DNA of 42,040 nt from Candidatus Sumerlaeota bacterium (GTDB taxonomy: Bacteria; Sumerlaeota; Sumerlaeia; JADFCT01). Both the position numbers and the translations under genes were made by a program. Position 1 is the stretch's first letter, and each line of letters opens with the position of its first letter. Shown piece after piece: positions 17,622 through 25,840 of this stretch. The DNA is taken from positions 1 through 42,040 of the forward strand of contig JAPLSP010000037.1 in the NCBI GenBank assembly GCA_026398575.1, written 5' to 3'. The notes below the pieces were generated by a model. It did not search any database and had not been told where the DNA came from. It saw only the letters and a program-made list of their open reading frames with translations.

Positions 17622-17642
17622 ACCTGTAACGGCGTTGCGCCG
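17622..17642. other. Leader hairpin between promoter candidate and operon
   Basis: Stem acggcg/cgccgt with a TTG loop, within 17622-17642. On the plus strand it is followed by ccctttttaatttt, so it could act as a weak terminator. On the minus strand it would fold in the leader of the operon starting at 17560. No riboswitch consensus was recognised around it. Confidence 0.4.
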
Positions 17643-17700
17643 TCACACCCTTTTTAATTTTCTGGATTGCTTGGAGCAAGGCTCACAACAAGCAAAGCTG

Positions 17701-17729
17701 TTCATACAAGCCCAGATTCGGATCGTCAA
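17701..17729 (-). promoter_or_regulatory. Candidate sigma-70-type promoter for the 17560-10874 operon
   Basis: Read on the minus strand there is TTGACG (17729-17724), a 17-base spacer and TATGAA (17706-17701). The -35 box matches the consensus at five of six positions and the -10 at four of six. It would give a leader of about 130 bases before the small membrane protein. Confidence 0.4.
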
Positions 17730-17769
17730 GGCTTTTTTATGCTGAAAGTTTTCATTTCCATGAAAGCCT

Positions 17770-17796
17770 TTGACATTCCTCGCCGCAATTTATTAA
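17770..17796 (+). promoter_or_regulatory. Candidate promoter for the 17843 gene, divergent from the operon promoter
   Basis: A perfect TTGACA at 17770-17775 is followed after 15 bases by TATTAA at 17791-17796, about 45 bases before the plus-strand gene. The spacer is shorter than ideal. Together with the minus-strand candidate at 17701-17729 it forms a divergent regulatory region. Confidence 0.35.
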
Positions 17797-17842
17797 CATC
17801 CCTTAAATACTTGCAGCAATCGCCAATGAGAAATCCCACCTC

Positions 17843-18712
17843 ATGAATTTCTTTGCCGATCTTGTGAGAATTGCCCAGGCGGCATTGGACCGCTTTGAGG
17901 TGGATTATGCCGGTCTTCGGGATGGCCGGGCCATCATGGAGCGGTGGGCGGATATCCGGACGAAGCAGATTATGCCGGCGCCGCGCAATGTGGTCAAATC
18001 CCGCAGACTGCAGGCGGCTTGCCCGGCGCCTGATTTCCAAGCCGTTCTATCCCGGATCGAAGCCGAGTGCGCGCAAGGCCAGGACCTGAATCACCGCCTG
18101 AACAAGGCTTTTTTTCGCGCGGAATACACTGATTTTTTATTTGCCGATTGGCGCATCTACCATCTTCATATCAGCGGCGCGCCGGATGGCAAATACTTCA
18201 TGCAGCCATCGAGTCATCTCCTGTTCGTCGTTTTTAGAGACGCGAACGCGTATTGGGTGGATATCCGCCCTCGGGGCGAAGACTACAAATCCCTGCAAAA
18301 GGAATTGCTTACCCTCATCCATGAAGAATGGCCCGAGTTGCTCGAACCTTATCGCGTGCAGGACTTCAATGAGACTTCCGCGCCCTCTTTTAGTCCCAGC
18401 AAGATGAATTTGCTCCGCAACGCGGGCGTCAACATCATTCAGAGAATAGGAAACCGTCTCTATTCGCCGATCGGCAGAGGGGCAAGCAGGGATACTGTCT
18501 CCGCAAGCGCCATTATGGAAATGAGCCGTCTGATGAGATATGTCAAAAGCGCGAATGCCTTTGTGATGCGGAATCAGAACGCCATCGTTTCCCAGATCGC
18601 CCAAAAAACCGGCAAAACGCCCGCTTCCCTCGATCTTCACCTGGAGTTCAACGGGAAAGATTTCTATCTTCTGGACCCGCAGAGCAATTGCACTTTTCGG
18701 TTCGGCCAATGA
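17843..18712 (+). CDS. Hypothetical protein with a compact conserved core
   Basis: The product has 289 residues, no signal peptide and no membrane segment, so it is probably cytoplasmic. The central block (about 88-175) reads AEYTDFLFADWRIYHLHI, then SSHLLFVVFRD, AYWVDIRPRGED and LIHEEWPELLEPY. This resembles a recurrent, uncharacterised core in bacterial hypothetical proteins of the D-W-x-I-x-H-L-H type. I know no function for it. The C-terminal 100 residues contain helices and a short beta hairpin (DLHLEFNGKDFYLLD). No Shine-Dalgarno sequence precedes the ATG. It is transcribed away from the B12/AsnB operon and could be unrelated to it. Defence or toxin-like roles are conceivable but unsupported. 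Confidence 0.6.
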   Translation: MNFFADLVRIAQAALDRFEVDYAGLRDGRAIMERWADIRTKQIMPAPRNVVKSRRLQAACPAPDFQAVLSRIEAECAQGQDLNHRLNKAFFRAEYTDFLFADWRIYHLHISGAPDGKYFMQPSSHLLFVVFRDANAYWVDIRPRGEDYKSLQKELLTLIHEEWPELLEPYRVQDFNETSAPSFSPSKMNLLRNAGVNIIQRIGNRLYSPIGRGASRDTVSASAIMEMSRLMRYVKSANAFVMRNQNAIVSQIAQKTGKTPASLDLHLEFNGKDFYLLDPQSNCTFRFGQ

Positions 18713-18760
18713 AAGCACAAATGACGATGCCATTCTATGAGAATCGGAGATTGGACAGAA

Positions 18761-19762
18761 ATGAGAATCAGACCGCGGACAAGAACGGGAATCGGGGCTT
18801 TGGCAATCCTGTCGGCGTTGACCTTCGGCGGCATCGCAGGCGCTATTGCCGCCGAGCAAAAGGCAGCGGCGAAAACGGCGGCGGGCGACGTTCCCAAACC
18901 TACCATCGCGAATGTCCCCTACGGCGCGCACGAGCGGCAGGTATTGGATTTCTACAAGGCCGCGTCCGACAAACGCACGCCTCTGCTGTTCTATATCCAC
19001 GGTGGCGGCTGGGTTTCGGGTGATAAAAGCCCCGTCGGGGGCGTGTCGAAATACCTCGACGCCGGCATCTCGGTCGTTTCCATCAACTATCGCTATTCAT
19101 GGCAGGCTCAGCTGGCGGGCGTGAAGCCGCCCGTCGAGTGGCCGCTGCACGATGCGGCGCGCGCGCTGCAATTTGTCCGCAGCAAGGCCGCCGAATGGAA
19201 CATTGACAAGCAGCGCATCGGCGCCTCGGGCGGATCGGCCGGCGCGTGTTCGAGTTTGTGGCTCGCCTATCATGACGACATGGCCGATCCGAAAAGCAGC
19301 GATTCGGTGGCGCGCGAATCCACGCGCCTGTGGTGCGCCGCCGTGAACGTCGCGCAAACGTCGCTCGATCCGCAGCAGCTCAAGGAGTGGACGCCGAACA
19401 GCCGTTACGGCGGACACGCGTTCGGCTTCATGGACCCGAACGACATCAAATCGCGTGACAAGCATTTCGACGAATACCTCGCCGCGCGCGAAAGCATCCT
19501 GCCGTGGATCAAGGAATACTCCCCCATCGAACACGTCACCGCCGGAGACCCGCCGGTTTGTCTGACGTATCCCACCGCGCCCGCTCTCGGCAAGGATCAG
19601 AAGGACCCCACCCATACAGCGAACTACGGTGTGAAGCTGCAGGAGAAGTGCAAAAGTCTCGGCCTCGAATGCGAGCTCGTCTATCCCGGCGCGCCCAACG
19701 TGAAGCACAAAGACGCGCAGGCATACCTGATCGAGAAGCTCAAGGCACCGGCCGCGAAGTGA
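18761..19762 (+). CDS. Secreted alpha/beta hydrolase, esterase/lipase family
   Basis: The ATG at 18761 is preferred because it gives a standard signal peptide (RIRPRTRTG, then a hydrophobic stretch ending AIAAEQ); an in-frame ATG lies 24 bases earlier. The mature protein is an alpha/beta hydrolase of the carboxylesterase/BD-FAE type. The oxyanion-hole motif HGGGW begins at residue 80 and the nucleophile elbow GGSAG has its Ser near 159. The catalytic His is probably in the VKHKD phrase near the C-terminus, at the expected position. It should hydrolyse esters, possibly acyl groups on polysaccharides, outside the cytoplasmic membrane. The length (333 residues) is normal for the family. It begins 49 bases after the upstream hypothetical gene and may share its transcript. 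Confidence 0.85.
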   Translation: MRIRPRTRTGIGALAILSALTFGGIAGAIAAEQKAAAKTAAGDVPKPTIANVPYGAHERQVLDFYKAASDKRTPLLFYIHGGGWVSGDKSPVGGVSKYLDAGISVVSINYRYSWQAQLAGVKPPVEWPLHDAARALQFVRSKAAEWNIDKQRIGASGGSAGACSSLWLAYHDDMADPKSSDSVARESTRLWCAAVNVAQTSLDPQQLKEWTPNSRYGGHAFGFMDPNDIKSRDKHFDEYLAARESILPWIKEYSPIEHVTAGDPPVCLTYPTAPALGKDQKDPTHTANYGVKLQEKCKSLGLECELVYPGAPNVKHKDAQAYLIEKLKAPAAK

Positions 19763-19875
19763 ACGTCTCGCTTCGAAGAGCAAGGCGCCAAAAGGTCCAG
19801 CGTAAGAAAGATGGAATAAATGCGCCCGTCTCCGAAATGACAAAATACAAAATGGATTTCCAGGAGTCCCGCCTC

Positions 19876-20814
19876 ATGATCTTCAATAAAAGCAAATGGA
19901 CGAAGATCAATGCTTGTCTGAAAACTATCGGCGTCTGCAACCCTCTTATGAGTCCACCGATTTGGATTTTAGCTACCATGCTTGTTATCTTATGTACTGG
20001 ATGCGCAACAGTAGGTGGCTATCTTCGGGATCGCACACTGGACGCATTCGATGTTTTCAGCGTTACACTAGGTCTCGGCGGAGGAGTTGCAGGACGGGCA
20101 GGCCCTGTTCATTTAGGGCTGGGCGCCTATGTGGACAGCTATGGAATACGCGGCGGCGACTGGAGAGTATTTCCCGGTCTTATGGATGCAGGCGGCTACG
20201 GTATGACGCTTGAAGATACGCTGCAAATTTGGGATTCATCTGGCCGGTGCTTGCCCATAGGTGCTATAAGCATTTCTCGAATATTAGGCGCTTCCGAGAA
20301 TCGTTACGTGTATAAATGCCATCAAGTGACTGGCGGGCCTTTGCTGGCTTTTTTGCATGAGGAGGAAGAGGATTCCTATTATGATGCTGATCAGAAAGAG
20401 CGCAAACCTGTCCTGCGCCCGTATTATACGCAAATTGATTGTTCTGTTGCTGCTCTATTCGGGGTCCGCATAGGCTTCAACCCAGGGGAACTGCTAGACT
20501 TTTGTCTTGGATTCTTGACTATAGATCTTTACAAAGATGATGATAGCAGTTTTTTCGAAAGTGTCTTGCGAGAAAAGCTGGAAACAAAATATTATAAAGA
20601 GAGTGAACGAGAAAATGAGATGGCAGCAGATGAAGCAGATAAAAATGCTCAAGAAGAAGCCAGGCGAGCTGGAATCACGAATGAGCAAGAGATCGCCCAA
20701 AAAGGTACGCAAGCGTACATGGCTACTTGGAGAAAAGCCAGGGAAGACGCAAAAGAAAAGGCCAGACAGGAAGCTGATAGAATAGCGCGCGAACGTGGCA
20801 AGAAGCGGCAATGA
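19876..20814 (+). CDS. Lipoprotein-like exported protein with charged C-terminal tail
   Basis: The start at 19876 is chosen over the much longer open frame because aggag lies 9 bases upstream and a membrane-targeting segment follows. The 312-residue product has a hydrophobic stretch ending L-C-T-G-C at Cys43, a slightly atypical lipobox. An in-frame ATG at 19948 would place that Cys at residue 19, more usual for a lipoprotein. After the Cys comes YLRDRTLDAFDVFSVTLGLGGGV, then AGPVHLGLGAY. This pattern recurs in uncharacterised lipoproteins, suggesting a beta-rich or glycine-zipper-like membrane-associated domain. The last 90 residues are a highly charged, probably coiled-coil helix rich in E, K, A and R. 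The DNA is visibly A+T-richer than its neighbours, hinting at separate origin. Confidence 0.7.
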   Translation: MIFNKSKWTKINACLKTIGVCNPLMSPPIWILATMLVILCTGCATVGGYLRDRTLDAFDVFSVTLGLGGGVAGRAGPVHLGLGAYVDSYGIRGGDWRVFPGLMDAGGYGMTLEDTLQIWDSSGRCLPIGAISISRILGASENRYVYKCHQVTGGPLLAFLHEEEEDSYYDADQKERKPVLRPYYTQIDCSVAALFGVRIGFNPGELLDFCLGFLTIDLYKDDDSSFFESVLREKLETKYYKESERENEMAADEADKNAQEEARRAGITNEQEIAQKGTQAYMATWRKAREDAKEKARQEADRIARERGKKRQ

Positions 20815-20942
20815 CGAGTCTTGTGGTGGTACACTGTAGGGTCGAAAACTTGTTTGCAATTGAGGGACGGGTCAATTAACTCTGCCGCAAGCTTGGGATA
20901 GTTCATCCAGCCCTTCAGCAGTCCGTCTGCGCGCGAGCCATT

Positions 20943-21929
20943 CTACTCTTCTTCCTTCTCCAGAAAATCGTTATTCAGAACCTTGAAGCTCAACCGCCCG
21001 CATAAAGCGTTGGAAAGCATTTCCACCGTTGGGCGGATGACGATGCCTTCCTTCAACTTGCCGCTCTTGTAGGCGCCTTTGGCCCGCTCCAGCAATTGCT
21101 CCAGGGTAAAGTTGAAGACTGTCACCTCTTCCACGGGAACGGTCTGCAAATGATAGTCCCCGCAAAAGGCCATGAGATCTTTGTAGTCCAAGAACCGGCC
21201 TTTTTGAATGTCATAGACATTGAAGATATAGACTTCGTGGTCGGAAAGCCCGATGCGGTTTTTTTGAATGCTGGGGCCGCACAGCTCGCCCTGGATGGCG
21301 AAATTTCTCACTTTTTTCAGGACCGCTTCGAGATCGTATTTCCGGAAAACTTTCCAGAAGGTATTGCCTTCCGTCTCCTTGAGCGACAGGTTGCGCGAGC
21401 AGACGTCTATCTCGCCGTCGTAACAAGCGAAGGTCGCGGACGTGCCATCCATCTTGGTGGTGATATAGACTTCCTTCCCCGTGATCTCCGCGATGATCTC
21501 GGGAACGGATTGGAGGCGAACCTCATCCGTCTTGGGGAGGTAACCGGGAAAGGGCCGCTTTACGATGCCGGATAATTGCGCGGGGATGGGCGGCTCATAT
21601 TTGCGCACGCCCATCAGCTCGGTCACATCCTGCCCGGCTTCATAGTTTCCGGGGGGCAGGACGGACATCGGGAATCCAATGCCCTGTGAGAGCTGCTTGC
21701 GCAGCCGGACGGTTTTGATCCTGAAATTCCTGGGCCGTAGAAATTCGTATTCGGGCTTTTCAGGGAGTATGGAATCCACCTCGCAGTAAACGCACTTGTC
21801 GCCAACATTGAATTCGTTTTTCTTGACGACGACCTTCCATCCCAGAATGCCCGCCACCACGATCGCATCGGCATTGGGGATCGGCTGGATGTCATTAATG
21901 ATCTGAATTGAAGCCAGTTTTCGTTCCAT
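20943..21929 (-). CDS. ATP-dependent RNA ligase of the DraRnl (Rnl5) type
   Basis: The start at 21929 follows ggagg closely; a longer frame to 21986 has no such site. The 328-residue product has an N-terminal OB-like domain (about 1-110) and then a nucleotidyltransferase domain. Motif I, KMDG, places the adenylated Lys at 159. Further ligase motifs are SRN (178-180), GELCGP (214-219, motif III region), YIFNVYD (234-240), EGIVIRP (294-300, motif IV) and SFKVLN (314-319, motif V). The N-terminal OB plus C-terminal ligase order is that of the Deinococcus DraRnl (Rnl5) group, which seals nicks with a 3'-OH RNA end, rather than T4 Rnl1. The first 35 bases overlap the 3' end of the HzsA-like gene, implying translational coupling. 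No kinase or RtcA-type partner is adjacent. Confidence 0.88.
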   Translation of the reverse strand: MERKLASIQIINDIQPIPNADAIVVAGILGWKVVVKKNEFNVGDKCVYCEVDSILPEKPEYEFLRPRNFRIKTVRLRKQLSQGIGFPMSVLPPGNYEAGQDVTELMGVRKYEPPIPAQLSGIVKRPFPGYLPKTDEVRLQSVPEIIAEITGKEVYITTKMDGTSATFACYDGEIDVCSRNLSLKETEGNTFWKVFRKYDLEAVLKKVRNFAIQGELCGPSIQKNRIGLSDHEVYIFNVYDIQKGRFLDYKDLMAFCGDYHLQTVPVEEVTVFNFTLEQLLERAKGAYKSGKLKEGIVIRPTVEMLSNALCGRLSFKVLNNDFLEKEEE

Positions 21930-24810
21930 GATTGCTCCTCCTGGATTTTGACGCGGATGGGCTGTCGGACACGTTGGACCGGTCATCGGACGCGTCAGAC
22001 CGGTCAGACCGGTCTGACGCGTCCGACAGACCGGCTGAGTTGGAAGCGCTGGATGACCCTTGCGCGCTTGGACTAAGGTTTCCGTTTTCCGTGATCAGCG
22101 CTTCGATATTCTTGCGCTCGATTTGCTCCATTGCTTTGCGTTTTTGCAGATAGTGATCGTATTTTTGAATCTCGTTTTCGCTCCACGCGTTGGCTTCCAG
22201 GTAGTCTCCGCAAAAGGGAACTGCCAGATCAATCCAGCAGGCGAACTTGTCCATTTCTTCGCGGGAAAGCTTGACACCATTGTGTCCGGCTTCGAGCATT
22301 GGGATGAGCGCGCTTTTTGCGGCGCCCACCGAATAGGGAGACAGCATGGGCGGCGCCGACTGCGCGCTGACCCAATTGACCAGCTTGCCGTCCGGATTGC
22401 CCAGGAACTTTTTGTCATTCACATTGCATTGCGTCAAGGCGAGGTAGGCGTCACTCCACTTGCGCCCGGCGTCGTCCTTGAAATTCCATGCCCCCAGCAA
22501 ACTGAATGCCTTGTCCCTGGGTTTGCCTTTGTCCGCGATCTCGGATTTGCCGCCGCTTTTCCGTGCGGCAAGTTGGTTGGGATCGTTGTGGCAGCGGATG
22601 CAATGGCGGTCGAGAATCGGCTGGATTTCCTTGATGAAACTGAATCCACGCGCCGCCCCATAGAACGGCGCCAGCGGCTGCGGACCGGCTTTCATCGCCA
22701 GCGTCGTCCGCGCATAACCCCACGGCGCCTCATTTTTGTTTTCGTGGCAGCCGACGCATGAAAAAGATTCTCCCGGCTGCAGCGTGGACCAGCTGCGCAT
22801 CGTTTGCGCGACGCGCCCTTTGCCGTCCACGGCCTGGAAATAAACAGGCGTGCGCGCCGGCACGGTGAAACACGCCGAACCGTCTTCATGCACCGTCGCC
22901 TCGCCGAGGATGGTCTTCGGATCCCAGCAGCCATTGCCGATGGAGACAGGCGTGCAGGCCAGCGCGCCGCCTGCCGGGCCCCGGCTGTTATTGCACTGGA
23001 TGCCGGCGGCGCGAAAATCGATGGTCACCACGCGCAATTTTTTGATGCTTCCGCGCGCAACGCCTTCCAAGCCCGGCCCTTGATAGATGTTCTGCATGTA
23101 ATAGATTCCGGCGTCCTTGCGATAGTCCACCAGCGAGGGGCGCGAATGCGGAATGCGACGCGGCGCCAAGGGAACCGGCTGGTTGCAGGATATCTTCGGA
23201 TCGCTGGCGAGCAGTTCGCGCCGGCCGTCAATGGTCATGAAATAGATCGCGAAAAGCGGCGCCGCCTCCCCGAGCCTCGGACGGCCCGGCCAACCATAAG
23301 GATCATAAGTCACCAGAAATTCGGTTTCACTCAATGGATAGGGATATTGAAACAGCTCCCCGTCTTGTCCATAAGCGTCCACCTTGACAGCGTCCGTCTT
23401 GCGAACAGGCGCGACCAGCTGCACGCCGCTGTTTTCCTGCCGGCCTTTCGCCGGATCCACGACGATCAGTTTGCCCGTCTGGCGCGAGTGATGGCCTGTG
23501 GCAATGGCCAAAACTTTTTGCGTTCCGGGAATGCCGCGCGCATGAAGGATCGTGGTCGGGAACCAGGAGTTATTGCCGTAGAACTCGGTCTGCGCCGTGC
23601 CGTCGGTGTTCATCTGATAAAGCGGCTGCGGATAAATCTGCCCGCGGTCGTTATATTCCCAGCGCGTATAGAGGACGCGCCCATCTTCCGTCACCGTCGG
23701 ATAGTTATCATGCACCTGATCGAACGTCAGGCGGCGCAGGAACTTGCCATTCTTGTCGCAGGCGTAGAGATTGCTGACCTCGGTCCAAAAGCAATCCACC
23801 GTCTGCACGCAGCGCGTGGAGTTGAAGAGGATATCGCCGTTGGACAAATAGGCGCCTTCATAGTCGGCAAAACCAAGGCCTTGTGTGAGTTGGCGGATCG
23901 CGCGCGTCCGCGCGTCCATTTCGTAAAGATGAAAATCATCTTCGCGATCCGACTTTTTCCACGCAAAGAGAATGCGCGTACCGTCGAACGAGACGTCCGG
24001 GTCCCGGATCATGCCGTTGGGCGCCGAAAGCAGATCGGTGATACGCGCGCGGATGGCGCCATTGATTTTTTCTCCGCCGGATTGGCCGGGCGCCAAGGCC
24101 TGCAATTCCAGCAGACACAAAGCCGCGCCAGGCAGGAAATGCCGCTCGGCCTGAGCGTCGGATTGCGCTTCGGTGTAGGCATAGTGCGAACCGCCGAGTG
24201 TGGCATGTTTGGTAAAAATAATTTTGGGGCATTGCCGGAGGACCGGCTGCAGGCGAATGGCGCGCCGCTGCTCGCAGACTTTCGCATATAGGTCCAAGAG
24301 GCGGCGGTCGTCCGGACCGGCGTTTGCCTTCGCGAGCCGTTCGTATTCCGCGCGCAGATCGTTCCCCTGTTGTCCCAGTTCATCCAGCGCCCGACGGATC
24401 ATCGCTTTTTCGATATCGGCGCCGGCTGCCGCATCCGCGACGAGCCACCCGCGCAACCCCTTCTCGTAATCCTGCAACATCCAATCATATTCAACGGGGA
24501 AGTCGTTTTCAATCAGCCGCTCCAGTTCGTGCGTCAAGGGATCGCGCGGATCGCGCGCCCGCCACAGAAAAGAAGATTTCGATCTATCGTTCTGCTGCAG
24601 GAACACCGCGCGCAGCGCCAGCATGGTTTCCGGCCATGTCCCTTTGCGGGCGTAGATGCGGGCGGCGTCGCTCCGGGGCGTTTCATCCTTCGCAGGCGCC
24701 TCCGCCGCACAATCTATTGAAATCCCTCCCATAACGATCATCCCTGAGAGAGCGGCTGACAACAGGCAGCAGGAAAATTTCCGGCTCAAAATCATAATCA
24801 CCAATGACAT
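21895..24810 (-). CDS. Exported di-haem protein with hydrazine-synthase-alpha-like domain
   Basis: A start at 24810 or 24795 gives a reasonable signal peptide (ILSRKFSCCLL to IDCAAEAPA); the frame stays open to 24858 without a Shine-Dalgarno sequence. The protein is about 971 residues. The middle (about 250-600) has TolB-like beta-propeller phrases such as DPDVSFDGTRILFAW and YEGAYLSNGDILFNSTR. The following region matches the domain named after hydrazine synthase alpha that is widespread in planctomycetes and relatives. Two c-type haem sites are visible: CVGCH at 685-689 and CIRCH at 737-741. A periplasmic redox or substrate-binding role is likely. No other hydrazine synthase subunits are present, so anammox chemistry is not implied. 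The last 45 residues are an S/D/R-rich tail encoded by repeat DNA. Confidence 0.82.
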   Translation of the reverse strand: MSLVIMILSRKFSCCLLSAALSGMIVMGGISIDCAAEAPAKDETPRSDAARIYARKGTWPETMLALRAVFLQQNDRSKSSFLWRARDPRDPLTHELERLIENDFPVEYDWMLQDYEKGLRGWLVADAAAGADIEKAMIRRALDELGQQGNDLRAEYERLAKANAGPDDRRLLDLYAKVCEQRRAIRLQPVLRQCPKIIFTKHATLGGSHYAYTEAQSDAQAERHFLPGAALCLLELQALAPGQSGGEKINGAIRARITDLLSAPNGMIRDPDVSFDGTRILFAWKKSDREDDFHLYEMDARTRAIRQLTQGLGFADYEGAYLSNGDILFNSTRCVQTVDCFWTEVSNLYACDKNGKFLRRLTFDQVHDNYPTVTEDGRVLYTRWEYNDRGQIYPQPLYQMNTDGTAQTEFYGNNSWFPTTILHARGIPGTQKVLAIATGHHSRQTGKLIVVDPAKGRQENSGVQLVAPVRKTDAVKVDAYGQDGELFQYPYPLSETEFLVTYDPYGWPGRPRLGEAAPLFAIYFMTIDGRRELLASDPKISCNQPVPLAPRRIPHSRPSLVDYRKDAGIYYMQNIYQGPGLEGVARGSIKKLRVVTIDFRAAGIQCNNSRGPAGGALACTPVSIGNGCWDPKTILGEATVHEDGSACFTVPARTPVYFQAVDGKGRVAQTMRSWSTLQPGESFSCVGCHENKNEAPWGYARTTLAMKAGPQPLAPFYGAARGFSFIKEIQPILDRHCIRCHNDPNQLAARKSGGKSEIADKGKPRDKAFSLLGAWNFKDDAGRKWSDAYLALTQCNVNDKKFLGNPDGKLVNWVSAQSAPPMLSPYSVGAAKSALIPMLEAGHNGVKLSREEMDKFACWIDLAVPFCGDYLEANAWSENEIQKYDHYLQKRKAMEQIERKNIEALITENGNLSPSAQGSSSASNSAGLSDASDRSDRSDASDDRSNVSDSPSASKSRRSNHGTKTGFNSDH
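21986..22026. repeat. Inverted repeat built from ggtcagacc units, inside a coding tail
   Basis: 16-bp perfect arms (21986-22001 tcggacgcgtcagacc and its reverse complement at 22011-22026) flank a 9-base unit ggtcagacc. More copies of ggaccggtc and ccgacagaccgg lie on both sides (about 21965-22034). In the minus-strand frame they encode Ser-Asp-(Arg/Ala)-Ser-Asp repeats. Confidence 0.8.
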
Positions 24811-24922
24811 TCTTATAAAATCCCAAACGACGCGAACGCAAGGAATAATTGCCCGCATACTTGCATGAGAATTATGGACAAGCCGCGAGCCGAATCTAGT
24901 GCAAAAGATCAGTCATGAGGGC

Positions 24923-25813
24923 ATGAAGCAAATATATCGGGCCGCCAATATAGCAAAAATGCGCTTGCGCCTGCCTACTCAATGCCCATACTTGCGGTTA
25001 AAGATACTGGCTTACATGAGTGGGCCATCCCCTTGGCTTGGTTCTCCGTCCTGCATTTGCATGCATATATACCATAAAAATTTGACAAAGCAAATACTGC
25101 GTGCCGAATGTCTCCCTGCTCTCGGCGCTCAGTGGTCATATTTTAGTATTGACGATATTCGCGCCTGTATGACGAAAAGAAGGGTGATTTGCCACCCCCA
25201 AACGATCAATCGCTATTTAGCTGAATTTATTAAAGATCGCTTAATTTATCCTTCTGGCCGAGGGTGGTATAGCGCAATCAAGGAATTGTTCGAGCTTGAT
25301 ACGTCATCAATGGGGGAAATTGCTGAAGAATTGGGAGAGCATTTTCCATTCTTGGCTTTCTCTTGCTGGTCCACTGAGCAAATCAATCCTTGGATGCATC
25401 ACTTGCTTGGGAAATCAATATCTTTTGTTTATGCGGAACAGGATAGCATGAAGAGCGTCTATGAATGGTTTCAGGACGCAGGCTGGCGCTCCTACCTCAA
25501 TCCTACAAGATTGGAAGCAGGAAAAGTATTTTCTGTGGCGGAAAAGACCGTCGTGATTCGACCGCTAATTCAGCGGGCGCCCACCATAAAAAATAAATTC
25601 GCTTCGATTGAAAAAATTCTAATTGATCTGTTTATAGAAAGCAGTTCGCTGAATATTATGAGCATTTTAGAGTTACAGGAAATGACGGCAAAGCTTATTA
25701 AAAGCGCACGTTTGTCCATGGGTTCTCTTGTATCGTATGCCAAACGCCGCAAAATATCATTAAGCGATATATTCCCAAAGGAAGAATCAATTATTTCCGC
25801 TTTAAATATTTAG
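24923..25813 (+). CDS. DUF6577-like protein, probable antitoxin of an AbiE-like pair
   Basis: The likely product has 296 residues, but the start is uncertain: no candidate has a good Shine-Dalgarno sequence, and domain evidence would also fit an ATG at 25061. An N-terminal winged-helix segment (the SIDDIRACMTKRRVICHPQT part, ending ISP-like in LIYPSGRGWYS) is followed by a domain resembling DUF6577. Visible phrases are CWSTEQINPWMHHLLG, FVYAEQDSMKSVYEW and EKTVVIRPLIQRAP. In AbiE systems the upstream partner is a DNA-binding antitoxin that neutralises the nucleotidyltransferase and represses its own promoter. The gene ends 27 bases before the AbiEii-like gene. The DNA is clearly A+T-rich compared with flanking genes, consistent with horizontal transfer. 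Confidence 0.72.
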   Translation: MKQIYRAANIAKMRLRLPTQCPYLRLKILAYMSGPSPWLGSPSCICMHIYHKNLTKQILRAECLPALGAQWSYFSIDDIRACMTKRRVICHPQTINRYLAEFIKDRLIYPSGRGWYSAIKELFELDTSSMGEIAEELGEHFPFLAFSCWSTEQINPWMHHLLGKSISFVYAEQDSMKSVYEWFQDAGWRSYLNPTRLEAGKVFSVAEKTVVIRPLIQRAPTIKNKFASIEKILIDLFIESSSLNIMSILELQEMTAKLIKSARLSMGSLVSYAKRRKISLSDIFPKEESIISALNI

Positions 25814-25840
25814 AGGAGATAATTGATTATTGTTATGTAA

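Noticed and set aside
17561..17842. Cobalamin riboswitch ahead of the B12 operon
   Set aside because: I searched by eye for the B12-box and the GCCACTG element and found no convincing match or the expected multi-helix layout.
19504..19875. 5' extension of the lipoprotein-like gene
   Set aside because: This part overlaps the end of the alpha/beta hydrolase gene in another frame, lacks protein-like features, and a good Shine-Dalgarno site supports the start at 19876.
21950..22035. CRISPR-like repeat
   Set aside because: Units are contiguous with no unique spacers of constant length, and the region is coding.
22804..24291. Plus-strand ORF of 495 codons
   Set aside because: It lies entirely antisense to the HzsA-like gene, whose haem motifs and signal peptide are convincing. 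Its translation has no domain features and it has no Shine-Dalgarno sequence.
21895..24810. Evidence for anammox metabolism
   Set aside because: Only an alpha-like domain is present; no beta/gamma subunit or hydrazine dehydrogenase gene is seen, and the domain is widespread elsewhere.
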